Origin: Pelagicoccus mobilis
Lineage (GTDB): Bacteria > Verrucomicrobiota > Verrucomicrobiia > Opitutales > Opitutaceae
Assembly: GCF_016595505.1 (NCBI RefSeq)
Contig: NZ_JAENIL010000023.1
Coordinates: forward strand, 1-64,000
Length of the DNA: 64,000 bases
Reading direction: 5' to 3'
Below the pieces are notes generated by a model that saw only the letters and a list, made by a program, of their open reading frames with translations, searched no databases and was not told the DNA's origin. The first letter of the stretch is position 1; each line of letters starts with the position of its first letter. The position numbers and the translations under genes were made by a program. Below, one piece after another: positions 16,506 to 27,359 of this stretch.

Positions 16506-18344
16506 ATGGAAAAGAAATTTGTACTGGGGATCGATCTCGGGACGAGCAATAGTGCGGTGACGCTGTGCAATCTCGAGAGTGGTGAGAGTCGAACCGTTGA
16601 TGTGACGCAGATATTAGCTCCGAATCAGATTGGAGAACGGAGCTCTTTGCCGTCGGCATTGTATCTACCAAATGGGGACGAGTTTTCTGTAGAGGCGATC
16701 AAGTTGCCTTGGGATGAAGGAGGTTCTCGTGTTGTCGGTATTTTTGCTCGAGAGCATGGTGCTCAGGTTCCGGATCGTTTGGTGACTTCGGCGAAGTCGT
16801 GGCTTTCGAATCCGCACGTGGACCCACAGTCTGCAGTTCTTCCGTGGAACTCGGAAATTGAGAGCGGTAAATTGTCGGCGGTTGAAGCGTCGCGACTCTA
16901 CCTTGAGCACATCAAGCAAGGCGTCTTGTATGCCGCGCGAATGGAAGGGCGTGAATGGAATCTCGACGAAGCCCAGATCGTGCTCACTGTGCCGGCTTCC
17001 TTTGATGAGGTAGCTCGCAAGCTGACTTCAGATGCTGCCTTGGCAGCTGGATTGCCTGAGCCCGTCTTGCTTGAGGAGCCGCAAGCCGCGTTCTATGCGT
17101 GGACAGATCGAGTCGGCTCGGAGTGGCGTAAGCAGGTGCAGGCGGGCGATGTGATTCTCGTTTGTGATGTCGGCGGCGGTACAGCTGATTTCAGCCTGAT
17201 CGCGGTCAGTGAGCAGGACGGGAATTTGGCGGTGGAGCGTATCAGCGTGGGTGAGCACATCTTGCTGGGGGGTGATAACATGGACCTTGCTCTCGCTTAC
17301 ACTCTGCAAGCTCAGCTTGAAGACGAGGGAACCGAGATCGACGACTGGCAGTTTCTCGCATTGATTCATACAGCAAGTCAGGCGAAGGCGAAGCTCTTTG
17401 AGGATGCGGGTTTGAGTGAGTTGCCGATTGCGATCCCGTCACGCGGATCGAGTTTGTTCGCGGGAACGGTATCCACTGTTCTGGCACGCGAGACTTTAGA
17501 AGGTGTGGTTATTGACGGTTTCTTCGCTTTGACGGGAGCGGACGAGATGCCGGAAGAGGAGGGCGGTGCGGCCCTGCAGGAGTTTGGTTTGCCGTACGCT
17601 TCCGATGCTGTGGTAAGTAAGCACTTGGCGCGTTTCCTCGCTCGTAGTTTGCAGAACGTTAAGACGAGCGAGTCTTTGTCAGCTCTGATTGGCGATCAGG
17701 CGAGTGCTTTGGAGGGCAGTTTGCTCAAACCGACTGCGGTGCTTTTCAATGGAGGTGTCTTCAAAGCGGATGCTATTCGAGCACGCGTGCTAGAGTTGCT
17801 AGCGTCTTGGTGTGGAGATGCTCCTCGAGAGTTGGAAGGTTTTCAGCCAGACTTGGCCGTTTCTAAAGGGGCGGCAAGTTATGGTCGCAATCGTGTTACA
17901 GGGCAGGGGATCCGAATTCGTGCGGGTTCGGCTCGATCTTACTACCTTGGTCTAGAATCTTCGCGTCCAGCAGTGCCTGGTTTTAAGCCACCGATCAAAG
18001 CTGTTTGTGTGGTGCCCCAGGGAATGGAAGAGGGGAGCTCGCATCTGTTGGAAGGTCGTTCTTTTGGTTTGGTGACAGGCAAGCGGGCGGTGTTCCGTTT
18101 CTTCGCATCGGAGATCCGGAGCGGCGACAAACCGGGCGACTTGGTGAACAAGGCCGACAAGGTTTTGGAAGAGACCAGCAAGTTGGAAATCACTTTGCCT
18201 CCGATGGATGAATTCCCGGAAGGGCAGCCAATTCCCGTTGTATTGAATTCCGTCGTAACCGAGTTGGGGAATTTGGAGCTTTGGATGCAGCACGTTGATT
18301 CCGAGCAGAAGTGGAAGGTCGAGTTCCAGGTGAGAATGGAATGA
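16506..18344 (+). CDS. divergent Hsp70-family ATPase without a canonical lid
   Basis: 612 residues from ATG 16506. The actin-like ATPase core is intact: phosphate-1 motif GIDLGTSNSAV, connect segment LEEPQAAFYAW, phosphate-2 CDVGGGTADFSLI, GGDNMDLALA, and an adenosine-type motif VLFNGGVFKA. After about residue 480 comes a short beta-rich domain (VVPQGMEEGS; FGLVTGKRAVFRFF) in place of the DnaK substrate domain, and no helical lid or EEVD-like end. It differs from DnaK throughout and sits between DUF2760 and a second Hsp70, so it is a specialised chaperone-like ATPase rather than housekeeping DnaK. Client unknown. Confidence 0.85.
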   Translation: MEKKFVLGIDLGTSNSAVTLCNLESGESRTVDVTQILAPNQIGERSSLPSALYLPNGDEFSVEAIKLPWDEGGSRVVGIFAREHGAQVPDRLVTSAKSWLSNPHVDPQSAVLPWNSEIESGKLSAVEASRLYLEHIKQGVLYAARMEGREWNLDEAQIVLTVPASFDEVARKLTSDAALAAGLPEPVLLEEPQAAFYAWTDRVGSEWRKQVQAGDVILVCDVGGGTADFSLIAVSEQDGNLAVERISVGEHILLGGDNMDLALAYTLQAQLEDEGTEIDDWQFLALIHTASQAKAKLFEDAGLSELPIAIPSRGSSLFAGTVSTVLARETLEGVVIDGFFALTGADEMPEEEGGAALQEFGLPYASDAVVSKHLARFLARSLQNVKTSESLSALIGDQASALEGSLLKPTAVLFNGGVFKADAIRARVLELLASWCGDAPRELEGFQPDLAVSKGAASYGRNRVTGQGIRIRAGSARSYYLGLESSRPAVPGFKPPIKAVCVVPQGMEEGSSHLLEGRSFGLVTGKRAVFRFFASEIRSGDKPGDLVNKADKVLEETSKLEITLPPMDEFPEGQPIPVVLNSVVTELGNLELWMQHVDSEQKWKVEFQVRME

Positions 18345-18351
18345 TTTTCTG

Positions 18352-18424
18352 CCCACTAAGGACACGAAGGATCACTAAGTTTTTGAGTTCTAAACTCTTC
18401 GTGTAACTTCGTGATCTTCGTGGG
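18352..18424. repeat. CACGAAG-type imperfect intergenic palindrome
   Basis: The left arm CCCACTAAGGACACGAAGGATCACTAAG faces a right arm ending GTAACTTCGTGATCTTCGTGGG (complement CCCACGAAGATCACGAAG), with an AT-rich loop of about 17 bases (TTTTTGAGTTCTAAACT). Each arm is built of roughly 9-base units around CACGAAG or CACTAAG. It sits in the 96-base gap between the two Hsp70 genes. Such CACGAAG arrays are a style seen in Verrucomicrobia and Planctomycetes intergenic regions (recollection, not searched). Confidence 0.6.
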
Positions 18425-18440
18425 CGAATAAAAGTTCTAG

Positions 18441-21089
18441 ATGAACCCTAGGTATAGTATTGGTATTGATCTTGGCACTACGAATTGTGCTTTGTCGTTT
18501 CTCGAGCTTGGGAAGGATGATGCTCAGTCGCAGGTTTTGCCGATTCCGCAGCTTGAGGAAAAGATCACTCAGGTTGAACGTGATGTGCTGCCATCGTTTC
18601 TTGCTTGGAATGGTGTAGGGGATTGGACTGCGGGGCTCTTTGCTCGAAATCGATCGAGAGAAACGCCGGATGCAGTGATTCATTCTGCAAAGTCTTGGCT
18701 TTGTCATCACTCTGTGAGCCCGGAGGCGTCGATCCTGCCTTGGAAGTCGAAGCTCGTTCCGGATGCGGAAAAACTGTCACCGATTGAAGTATCGGCTCGC
18801 CTGCTCGATTTTCTGAAGCGTGTTTGGGATCAGCGTTTTTCGGAGGAGGCTCCGTTTGTTGATCAAGTGGTGACGATTACTGTGCCGGCCTCGTTTGACG
18901 CTGCGGCTCAAGCGGCAACCTTGGAGGCCGCGAAGCAGGCGGACTATCCGACTGAAGTTCGGCTTTTGGAGGAACCGCAGGCTGCGTTTTACCGTTGGCT
19001 AGATGGAGCTGATTCAAAGAGGGACGGTCTGAAGAAAGGTGAGCGTATCCTTGTTGTGGATATCGGAGGCGGCACTTCGGATTTCAGTTTGTTTCAGGTT
19101 GGAGATGTTGAGGATGACCGCCCTCGGATTGAGCGGGTCGCCGTCAGCGATCATTTGCTTCTCGGCGGCGACAACATCGATCTAGCTCTCGCGCATGCGT
19201 TGGAATCTGAGCTTTCGCCCAATGGCGAGGAGTTGAGTGTTGATCAGTGGGGGCATTTGATAAGCCGTGCTCGAGAGCTAAAGGAAGCGTGTTTGAGCGA
19301 GGGGGCTGGGGATGATAATCAGCTCTCGGTTTCCCTTCCCAGTCGCGGCTCGGGCTTGCTTGCGGGAACGCTATCGACCGAAGTTTCCTCTCAACTCGTT
19401 AAGGCAATGATTCTCGAGGGATTCTTTCCGGAGTGTTCGGCAGGCAGCAAAGCTGAGAAAGCGGAGGGTGGTCTCCTTGAGTGGGGCTTGCCGTACGCTG
19501 TCGATTGTGCGGTGACTCGGCATTTAGCCGAGTTCCTTGGAGCGGATGCTCGTGTCGATCGTGTACTCTTCAATGGGGGAAGCTTGTCGGCTCCGCTGAT
19601 TCGAGAGCGATTATTGGAGCAACTTGCGGCATGGCAGGGGGATGAAGCCCCGGCGGTTTTAGAGAATGAGGAAACCTATTTGGCTGTTGCTCGTGGAGCT
19701 GCTCGTTTCGGCGAGATTTCGCAACGGGGTAAACGGCAGATTGATGCCGGAGCTGCCCGGGCAATCTTTTTGGAAGTCGAAGGTTCTGCATCGGGAGATG
19801 CTCGAGCTGTTTGTGTCCTGCCAAAGGGAGCCCAGCCGGGGGAACGATTTGATGTTGGGATCGAAGGATTGAGTTTGCGGGTTAATCAGCGGGTGGCGTT
19901 CAACGCGTTTCATGCTGAGGATTCGAACGAGTCACCAGCGGGATCGTTCTGCAGTTCGATGGGGAAGCGTGTTCTTCCTGCTTTGGAGGCGACGATCGAG
20001 TCGGAAGGTCGAGACTCTGTACCAGTTCGTCTCGTAGCAGGCGTGAACGAAGTCGGGCTATTGTCGGTGGCCTGTGAGGCGTTGGAAAGCGACGAAAGCT
20101 GGCCGCTGGAATTTAGTCTTCGAGCTGAGTCGACGGAAGCGAACGCGGGTGTGGCTGAAGTGCTGGAGGTGGATTCGGTTAAACTGGCTAAGGTAGCAAG
20201 AGCCTTGAAAGGAGGACTTTCGGTGCGTGATCCAAAAGCCTCTCGTGTCTTCTCCGATATGGAGCGAGCGGCTGGGGCTAAGAAGCACGAATGGGAAATC
20301 GCTTTTTGCCGTGCTTTGACTGCTGAACTGCTGGAGTTGGAGAGTGTCTCCTCGAGAGGTGACTCTGTTGCGGAGGGATGGCTGCAGCTCGCTGGTTATT
20401 TGATGCGTCCTGGTTTTGGAGTCGCTGGCGACGAGGATCTTCGAGCTCGCTTATTTCGAGTGGTCGAAAACCTCGAGTCCCGCCCTGCAAAAGTGGAGGT
20501 GCAGCGTTTGATCTTTTTGCGTCGCGTCGTGGCTGGTTGTTCTGAGGGGGAGCAGAGTCGGATTTTTGATGAGGAATTCGAGGTCCTTGCGAAGACCAAG
20601 CGGGGGAGGTCAGAGAGAATCCGATTGTTAGGGATGCTGGAGAAGGTCGATCTGGAGAGAAAGAACCTGCTCTTTGAGGAATTGATGAGTCGATTGGATT
20701 CGGCCCTCGGTGGCGAAGGTGATGTCGGCGCGGTGCTAGCTGGTTTGGCAGGCCTATTGAATCGAGTTCCCTTTAATGCAGGCGAAGACCGAGTGATGTC
20801 TCCTGATTGTGTTGCGTCTCTATATAATAGAGTAGCCAAGTTGGATTGGAAAGAGAGTCGCTACGCGGAACTGGTTTCCTTGTTCCTGAGAGCGGCGAGG
20901 GTGGTGGACGATCGATCTCTGAATGTGCCCTCGCGACTTGGGCGTAAGATCGTTGGTAAGCTAGAAAAGTCGGGGGTCGCTTCAACGCGCTTGTTGCCCT
21001 TGCAAGATTTCGTTCCGGTAAGCCGCGAAGAGAAGGCGAAGAGTTTTGGTGAAGCTTTGCCGCCGGGCTTGTTGATCGAGGGGGCTTGA
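18441..21089 (+). CDS. large Hsp70-family ATPase with DUF3731-like C-terminal helical region
   Basis: 882 residues. The N-terminal half is a second Hsp70 ATPase: GIDLGTTNCALSF, LLEEPQAAFYRWL, VVDIGGGTSDFSLF, GGDNIDLALA, VLFNGGSLSAPLI. It is a paralogue of the upstream product (same unusual motif spellings). A beta-rich domain follows (VCVLPKGAQPGERFDVG). From about residue 590 comes a Leu/Arg/Glu-rich helical region of nearly 300 residues (VFSDMERAAGAKKHEWE; VEVQRLIFLRRVVAGCSEGE) that fits the DUF3731 extension found in such Hsp70s. The length is 240 residues above DnaK. Together with the genes at 15819 and 16506 it forms a three-gene unit broken only by the palindrome at 18352. Confidence 0.83.
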   Translation: MNPRYSIGIDLGTTNCALSFLELGKDDAQSQVLPIPQLEEKITQVERDVLPSFLAWNGVGDWTAGLFARNRSRETPDAVIHSAKSWLCHHSVSPEASILPWKSKLVPDAEKLSPIEVSARLLDFLKRVWDQRFSEEAPFVDQVVTITVPASFDAAAQAATLEAAKQADYPTEVRLLEEPQAAFYRWLDGADSKRDGLKKGERILVVDIGGGTSDFSLFQVGDVEDDRPRIERVAVSDHLLLGGDNIDLALAHALESELSPNGEELSVDQWGHLISRARELKEACLSEGAGDDNQLSVSLPSRGSGLLAGTLSTEVSSQLVKAMILEGFFPECSAGSKAEKAEGGLLEWGLPYAVDCAVTRHLAEFLGADARVDRVLFNGGSLSAPLIRERLLEQLAAWQGDEAPAVLENEETYLAVARGAARFGEISQRGKRQIDAGAARAIFLEVEGSASGDARAVCVLPKGAQPGERFDVGIEGLSLRVNQRVAFNAFHAEDSNESPAGSFCSSMGKRVLPALEATIESEGRDSVPVRLVAGVNEVGLLSVACEALESDESWPLEFSLRAESTEANAGVAEVLEVDSVKLAKVARALKGGLSVRDPKASRVFSDMERAAGAKKHEWEIAFCRALTAELLELESVSSRGDSVAEGWLQLAGYLMRPGFGVAGDEDLRARLFRVVENLESRPAKVEVQRLIFLRRVVAGCSEGEQSRIFDEEFEVLAKTKRGRSERIRLLGMLEKVDLERKNLLFEELMSRLDSALGGEGDVGAVLAGLAGLLNRVPFNAGEDRVMSPDCVASLYNRVAKLDWKESRYAELVSLFLRAARVVDDRSLNVPSRLGRKIVGKLEKSGVASTRLLPLQDFVPVSREEKAKSFGEALPPGLLIEGA

Positions 21090-21265
21090 GACGCGATTTT
21101 CTAGGGAGTTCACCTGTCTTGTTACGCTTGAGCGTCATTTTTCTGCTTTCAGGCGACTATTGTGCTTGATGAGCGGCCAGTGGCGCCCCAAACCGGTCGT
21201 CCTTCAAAATTTCCCGCTACATAGGGAGGCCCCTCACGAGCGTCCCGCCCAGTATAATTCGCAGG

Positions 21266-21308
21266 AAAAAAGCAGATTCAGCCGGTGAACGGGCTGCGTC
21301 TGCTTTTT
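21266..21308 (+). terminator. terminator between the Hsp70 unit and the ribosomal supercluster
   Basis: AAAAAGCAGATTCAGCC pairs with GGCTGCGTCTGCTTTTT (two internal mismatches) around GGTGAACG, with T-run TTTTT. It could end the Hsp70 transcript or attenuate the ribosomal one. The remaining 21090-21387 sequence holds no gene; a perfect TATAAT at 21253-21258 has no convincing -35 box. Confidence 0.7.
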
Positions 21309-21332
21309 GATCTATTTTCGGTGAGAAAAAAC

Positions 21333-21360
21333 TTGCCGAAGTACCTTCAAACGATACGTT
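21333..21360 (+). promoter_or_regulatory. candidate sigma-70-type promoter of rpsL
   Basis: TTGCCG (21333-21338), 16-base spacer, TACGTT (21355-21360), 28 bases before the rpsL ATG. The same -10 spelling and spacer recur before the DUF4914 gene (47062-47089). Confidence 0.35.
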
Positions 21361-21387
21361 CACGCTCTTTTCTCAAAATTTCACACC

Positions 21388-21762
21388 ATGCCTACAATTA
21401 ACCAGTTAGTCCGATTGGGCCGTAAAGTGATCAAGGCGAAGTCCAAGTCACGTGCCCTCGAAGCAAACCCATTCCGTCGCGGTGTGTGCGTACAAGTCAT
21501 GACGCGTACGCCTAAAAAGCCGAACTCCGCTATCCGTAAGGTAGCAAAGGTGCGTTTGACCAATGGTTACGAAGTGATCGCTTACATTCCTGACGAAGGG
21601 CACAACCTCCAGGAGCACAGCATCGTTCTCGTGCGTGGTGGTCGTGTTAAGGACCTTCCAGGTGTTCGTTACCACATCGTCCGTGGTACTCTCGATGCTC
21701 AAGGCGTTGAAAAGCGTCGTCGCAGCCGTTCCAAGTACGGTGTGAAGCGTCCTAAGAAGTAA
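21388..21762 (+). CDS. rpsL: 30S ribosomal protein S12
   Basis: 124 residues, normal length. The decoding-centre loops are standard: [11 protein letters not shown] and [13 protein letters not shown], keeping both lysines whose change gives streptomycin resistance. The Asp in VKDLPG is the usual methylthiolation site in other bacteria. First gene of the ribosomal supercluster, 19 bases ahead of rpsG. Confidence 0.99.
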   Translation: MPTINQLVRLGRKVIKAKSKSRALEANPFRRGVCVQVMTRTPKKPNSAIRKVAKVRLTNGYEVIAYIPDEGHNLQEHSIVLVRGGRVKDLPGVRYHIVRGTLDAQGVEKRRRSRSKYGVKRPKK

Positions 21763-21781
21763 TCTCTAATTTTATAAGACA

Positions 21782-22255
21782 ATGTCACGTCGCAGAAGAG
21801 CTACTAAAAGACCAGCAAAGCCAGACGCACGCTACGGCAGCGTTCTCGTAGGTCGCCTCGTTAATACCGTCATGCGTGATGGTAAGAAGACCGTTGCTGA
21901 GCGCATCGTCTACTCCGCTTTCGAAAAGGTTGCCGAAAAGCTCGGCAAGGGTGATCCAATTGATCTCCTTCTTGGTGCACTCGAAAACGCACGTCCTCGC
22001 CTTGAGGTGAAGAGCCGTCGTGTTGGTGGTGCAACTTACCAAGTGCCAGTCGAGATTTCTTACGACCGCCAGGAGTCACTCGCTTTCCGCTGGATCGTTA
22101 ATGCAGCTGCTGCACGTCGTGGTCTTCCAATGAAGGAAGCTCTCGCAGCTGAGATCGTTGACGCGTACAACAACACTGGTACTTGCGTTAAGAAGAAGGA
22201 AGATACTCACAAGATGGCTCAGTCTAACCGAGCCTTTGCTCACCTCCGCTGGTAG
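21782..22255 (+). CDS. rpsG: 30S ribosomal protein S7
   Basis: 157 residues, standard. It starts [20 protein letters not shown], with conserved [15 protein letters not shown] and [13 protein letters not shown]. Nucleates folding of the 3' major domain of 16S rRNA. Standard str-operon position between rpsL and fusA. Confidence 0.99.
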   Translation: MSRRRRATKRPAKPDARYGSVLVGRLVNTVMRDGKKTVAERIVYSAFEKVAEKLGKGDPIDLLLGALENARPRLEVKSRRVGGATYQVPVEISYDRQESLAFRWIVNAAAARRGLPMKEALAAEIVDAYNNTGTCVKKKEDTHKMAQSNRAFAHLRW

Positions 22256-22296
22256 TTTAACCGGCCCCGCAGCTTTGCCTGTTTTGTTCTTTGTAA

Positions 22297-24438
22297 ATGT
22301 CAGTTTCTCTCACAGCCCATTCGCCAAAAAACGGCGCCGACAGACCGGTGCCGATGGAATGGACGCGTAATATCGGCATCGCTGCCCATATCGACGCGGG
22401 GAAGACGACAACTACAGAGCGCATTCTTTATTATACAGGCGTAGTTCACAAGGTAGGCGAAGTTCATGACGGAAACGCCGTCACGGACTTCATGGAACAG
22501 GAGCGCGAGCGAGGTATTACAATTACCTCGGCCGCGATTTCTTGTAATTGGAAGGCGAGTTTTGGGCCTTTCGAAGGAGTGGACCATTTGGTCAACATCA
22601 TCGACACTCCGGGTCACGTTGACTTTACTGCGGAAGTGGAGCGTTCCCTTCGCGTTCTCGATGGGGCAGTTGCCGTTTTCTGTGCAGTTGCTGGCGTACA
22701 GCCTCAGTCTGAAACTGTCTGGCGTCAGGCTGACAAGTACAACGTTCCTCGCATTGCGTTCATTAATAAAATGGACCGCGTGGGAGCTGACTTCCAAGCC
22801 GCTGTGGCGGACATGCGTGAGAAGTTGGGTGCCAACGCCCATCCGCTGTTCCTCAACATTGGCGCTGAAGAAGACTTCAAGGGAATGGTCGATCTCGTGC
22901 AGAACAAAGCGTTCTTGTTCGACGAGTCTGACGTGATGGGAGTCAAAACCATCCCGACCGAAATTCCAGCCGACATCGCGGACGAGGCAGCTAGCCTTCG
23001 CGAATCCCTGATCGAGGCAGTCGCTGATTTCGATGATGAGCTCGCAGAAGCTTACCTTAGCGGAGAGGAAATTTCCGCAAGCCAGCTCATCATCGCAATC
23101 CGACAAGCCACTATCGCCCTCAAGTTCGTTGGTGTGATCCCAGGATCCGCTTTCAAGAACAAGGGGGTTCAAAGTGTGCTCGATGCGGTTGTTAACTACC
23201 TCCCAAGTCCGCTCGACCTTCCAGCGACAGAAGCTCACGCTTCTGACGAATCGGAAGTCGCAATCGAAGCGGACGACGCTGCTAAGTCAGCAGCTCTCGC
23301 GTTCAAGCTCTGGAGCGACCCATATGTTGGTAAGCTCGTCTTTGTTCGCGTTTATGCGGGTACGATCAAGAAGGGTGATATGCTCTTCAATACACGTACT
23401 GGTAAAGGTGAGCGCGTTAGCCGTATTCTTCAGATGAAGGCAGATAGCCGTGAGGATCTCGAAGAGGTTCGCTCTGGCGATATCTGTGCTCTCGTCGGTA
23501 TTAAGAATGTGGCGACAGGCGATACGCTCGTGCCAAAGGGCTACGACGTTTCTCTCATTCCTCCAAGTTTCCCAGAGCCGGTCATCTCTATGACCATCGA
23601 GCCGAAGACTTCTGCCGACCAAGAAAAGTTGGCTTCCGGTCTCGCTCGTCTCTCTGAAGAAGATCCTACGTTCGTTGTTAGCTCCAATCCTGAGACGGGG
23701 CAGACCATCATCTCTGGAATGGGTGAGCTTCACCTCGAGATCATTCGCGACCGTTTGTTTCGTGAATTCAAGGTCAGCGCTCGTTCTGGTGAGCCGCAAA
23801 TCGCTTACCGTGAAACCATCACTGCTTCTGCTCGTGCGGAAGGTAAGTTCGTTCGCCAAACTGGCGGCAAGGGTCAGTACGGTCACGCGGTTATCGAAAT
23901 CGAGCCACAAGAACTGGGGAAGGGGATCGAGATCATCGACGAAACAGTTGGCGGTTCTATTCCCAAGGAGTTCATCAAGCCAACTATGGACGGTATCCGC
24001 GAAGCGACTCTCAATGGTGTCGTCGCGAGTTACCCAGTTATCGATATCAAGGTTCGCATCGTCGATGGTTCGTTCCACGAAGTCGATTCCTCCGAAACCT
24101 CTTTTAAGATGGCTGGCATCTTCGCTCTTAAGGAAGCGATGAAGGAAGCCTCTCCTGTACTCCTCGAGCCAGTAATGAAGGTCGAGGTGGTTACACCAAA
24201 CGAATTCCAAGGCGATGTGGTCGGAGACCTCAATCGTCGCCGCGGCCAGATCCAAAATTTGGAGACAAAGGGTGATCTGGGTTACATCTACGCAAGCGTC
24301 CCTCTCAAGACCATGTTTGGTTATGCGACTGACGTTCGCTCTCTCTCCAAAGGCCGTGCCAGCTACACCATGGAGTGGTCTAACTACGAAGTTGTTGCTC
24401 CGAAACAACTCGAAGAACTTCTCAACCAAAGTTGGTAA
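22297..24438 (+). CDS. fusA: elongation factor G
   Basis: 713 residues, full-length translocation GTPase. G1 [14 protein letters not shown], switch [16 protein letters not shown]3 DTPGHVDF, G4 NKMDR, followed by domains II-V ([45 protein letters not shown]). This is the canonical EF-G located in the str operon. The following gene is rpsJ, not tuf, so EF-Tu must be encoded elsewhere. Confidence 0.99.
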   Translation: MSVSLTAHSPKNGADRPVPMEWTRNIGIAAHIDAGKTTTTERILYYTGVVHKVGEVHDGNAVTDFMEQERERGITITSAAISCNWKASFGPFEGVDHLVNIIDTPGHVDFTAEVERSLRVLDGAVAVFCAVAGVQPQSETVWRQADKYNVPRIAFINKMDRVGADFQAAVADMREKLGANAHPLFLNIGAEEDFKGMVDLVQNKAFLFDESDVMGVKTIPTEIPADIADEAASLRESLIEAVADFDDELAEAYLSGEEISASQLIIAIRQATIALKFVGVIPGSAFKNKGVQSVLDAVVNYLPSPLDLPATEAHASDESEVAIEADDAAKSAALAFKLWSDPYVGKLVFVRVYAGTIKKGDMLFNTRTGKGERVSRILQMKADSREDLEEVRSGDICALVGIKNVATGDTLVPKGYDVSLIPPSFPEPVISMTIEPKTSADQEKLASGLARLSEEDPTFVVSSNPETGQTIISGMGELHLEIIRDRLFREFKVSARSGEPQIAYRETITASARAEGKFVRQTGGKGQYGHAVIEIEPQELGKGIEIIDETVGGSIPKEFIKPTMDGIREATLNGVVASYPVIDIKVRIVDGSFHEVDSSETSFKMAGIFALKEAMKEASPVLLEPVMKVEVVTPNEFQGDVVGDLNRRRGQIQNLETKGDLGYIYASVPLKTMFGYATDVRSLSKGRASYTMEWSNYEVVAPKQLEELLNQSW

Positions 24439-24468
24439 GTGCCAACGTAACTTTCTACCGAAACTAAC

Positions 24469-24777
24469 ATGACAGGACAAAAAATCCGCATCAGACTTCA
24501 AGGTTTTGACTATCGAGTAATCGATCAGTCCGCGTCAGAAATCGTGGATACAGCTAAGCGTTCCGGAGCTCGCGTTTCCGGCCCTGTACCCCTTCCGACA
24601 CGTATCGAGAAGATATCCGTTAACCGTTCTCCGCACGTGGACAAGAAGTCCATGGAGCAGTTTGAGATTCGTACGCACAAGCGCCTTCTCGACATCATCG
24701 AGCCAACTGCGCAGACAGTGGACGAGCTCAAGAAGCTCAACCTACCATCCGGCGTAGACATTAGCATCAACGTATAA
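24469..24777 (+). CDS. rpsJ: 30S ribosomal protein S10
   Basis: 102 residues. [17 protein letters not shown], then [20 protein letters not shown] and [12 protein letters not shown] are standard S10 blocks. First gene of the S10 part, joined here to the str genes with tuf absent. A 107-base gap before rplC holds a short wobble-paired hairpin (around 24809-24827) but no gene. Confidence 0.99.
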   Translation: MTGQKIRIRLQGFDYRVIDQSASEIVDTAKRSGARVSGPVPLPTRIEKISVNRSPHVDKKSMEQFEIRTHKRLLDIIEPTAQTVDELKKLNLPSGVDISINV

Positions 24778-24884
24778 CCAACCCGGATACTAAATATACA
24801 GACTTTCGATCGGCATCCTGTCGGTCGCTAATGTGGGTCTAATAAAAACGAAGGCATAAAGTCTTCACCTACCTCTTAGAAATC

Positions 24885-25523
24885 ATGAACTATACGCTAT
24901 TAGGCAAAAAGCTGGGGATGACCCAGGTTTATGGCAGCGACAACCAAGTTGTTCCTGTCACCGTACTGCAAGCAGGTCCCTGCCCAGTACTACAAGTTAA
25001 GACTGTCGAGTCTGATGGATACAATGCCATCCAGATCGGATTCGACTCAAAGAAGGACAAGAACGCTAGCAAGGCTGCTCTCGGGCACGCTAAGAAGCAT
25101 GGCGTCGCTCACGCACCACGCGTGATCAAGGAAGTCCGCAGCACCGAAGCTATCGACGCCGCTCCAGGTGATATCTTGGATGTATCGAAGTTCGAAGTTG
25201 GCAAGAAGGTCGACATCATCGGCAAGACCAAGGGTAAAGGTTTCGCTGGTGTTATGAAGCGTTTCAACACCAAGGGTGGTCCTGCTTCTCACGGTTCGAT
25301 GTTCCACCGCCGCATCGGTTCTATCGGTCTCTGCCAATGGCCAGGCCACGTATTCAAGAACCAGAAGATGCCAGGTCACATGGGCGCGAAGCAGCGCACA
25401 ATCCAAAATCTCGAGATCGTCTCCATCGACGCCGAGAAGAACCTAATCTTGGTAAAGGGTGGTATCCCGGGCGCAAATGGCGACACCGTACTCATCCGCT
25501 CCCAGATCAAGACCAAGAAATAG
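24885..25523 (+). CDS. rplC: 50S ribosomal protein L3
   Basis: 212 residues. GKKLGMTQVYG at the start and the long loop reaching the peptidyl transferase centre. That loop reads RIGSIGLCQWPGHVFKN-QKMPGHMG here, where most bacteria have GSIGxxxTPGRVFKGKKMAGHMG, so the loop spelling is lineage-specific. The C-terminal VKGGIPGANGDTVLIR is typical. Confidence 0.98.
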   Translation: MNYTLLGKKLGMTQVYGSDNQVVPVTVLQAGPCPVLQVKTVESDGYNAIQIGFDSKKDKNASKAALGHAKKHGVAHAPRVIKEVRSTEAIDAAPGDILDVSKFEVGKKVDIIGKTKGKGFAGVMKRFNTKGGPASHGSMFHRRIGSIGLCQWPGHVFKNQKMPGHMGAKQRTIQNLEIVSIDAEKNLILVKGGIPGANGDTVLIRSQIKTKK

Positions 25524-25541
25524 GAAAGGAACTGATCGACC

Positions 25542-26177
25542 ATGAAAACTAAACTTTTCAATAACGACGGCAGCGCAAACGGCGAAACTGAAGTAGATGG
25601 ACTCCCCGTCTTCGAAGGTGACAAGGGTTTGCAGGCAGTTAAGGAAGTAGTCGTAGCTCAGGCGGCAAACGCTCGCCAAGGCAGCGCAAACACAAAGACT
25701 CGCGGCGAAGTTCGTGGCGGTGGCAAAAAGCCATGGCGTCAAAAGGGTACTGGCCGCGCTCGCGCTGGTTCCACTCGTTCCCCGATCTGGGTTGGCGGTG
25801 GCGTCGTGTTTGGCCCACGTCCTCGCGACTACTCCAAGAAGATCAACAAGAAGGTTAAGTCTCTCGCATTTGGCCGCGCTCTTTTCGACCGCGTATCCGA
25901 CGAGTCACTCGTAGTTGTTGATTCCCTCGATATCTCACCTGCCAAGACTAAGGTTGGCGAAGCCCTCGTTCGTGGCATCGCTCCTAAGGGCAAGGTTCTC
26001 GTCATCGACAAGGTGCTCAGCGACACATCAGTTCTCGCTCTGCGCAACCTCGCTGGCGTCGATCTCGAAGAGGCACCGCTCGTAAGCGTAACTGACCTCT
26101 GCCAGTTCAAGACAATCATCGTAACACGTGCCGGTCTCGAAGTTCTCGTCGAGCGCGCGAAAGGAGGCTCGAAATGA
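25542..26177 (+). CDS. rplD: 50S ribosomal protein L4
   Basis: 211 residues. The exit-tunnel loop shows KTRGEVRGGGKKPWRQKGTGRAR followed by AGSTRSPIWVGGGVVFGPRPRDY, the classic L4 signature. In many bacteria L4 represses this operon. Its TGA overlaps the ATG of rplW (ATGA). Confidence 0.98.
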   Translation: MKTKLFNNDGSANGETEVDGLPVFEGDKGLQAVKEVVVAQAANARQGSANTKTRGEVRGGGKKPWRQKGTGRARAGSTRSPIWVGGGVVFGPRPRDYSKKINKKVKSLAFGRALFDRVSDESLVVVDSLDISPAKTKVGEALVRGIAPKGKVLVIDKVLSDTSVLALRNLAGVDLEEAPLVSVTDLCQFKTIIVTRAGLEVLVERAKGGSK

Positions 26178-26464
26178 TTCAGCCAGATAAGATCATCAAA
26201 AACGTACTCTTGACCGAGAAGACAAACATCCAGTCTTCAGAACTCGGACAGTACACATTCGAAGTGTTCGCGAGCTCTACTAAGGATAGCATCAAGGCTG
26301 CTGTTGAGAAGCAGTTCGAGGTGTCCGTGACTCGCGTCAACGTCATCAATCAGATCGGCAAGCCACGTCGCAACCGCAAGACTGGCAAGACCTCTCGTGG
26401 TTCCGGTCTCAAGAAAGCGATCATCACTCTCAAGCAGGGTGACGCGATCGACTTCACAGCCTAA
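26174..26464 (+). CDS. rplW: 50S ribosomal protein L23
   Basis: 96 residues. Standard: LLTEKTNIQSSELGQYTFEV, then VTRVNVINQIGKPRRNRKTG. Located at the tunnel exit, the docking site for SRP and trigger factor. Overlaps rplD by 4 bases. Confidence 0.98.
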   Translation: MIQPDKIIKNVLLTEKTNIQSSELGQYTFEVFASSTKDSIKAAVEKQFEVSVTRVNVINQIGKPRRNRKTGKTSRGSGLKKAIITLKQGDAIDFTA

Positions 26465-26484
26465 ACGAAGGAGACCACACGAAA

Positions 26485-27342
<858 letters not shown>

Positions 27343-27359
27343 ACGAGGAGTAAGTCAAA

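Noticed and set aside
21253-21258. Perfect TATAAT upstream of rpsL as promoter
   Set aside because: No -35 box at proper spacing (upstream is CCCTC-type), and it precedes the terminator 21266-21308; the 21333 promoter is better placed.
22300-24501. Long minus-strand frames (312 and 404 codons) opposite fusA
   Set aside because: Same codon-bias mirror effect; no ribosome binding sites or family motifs.
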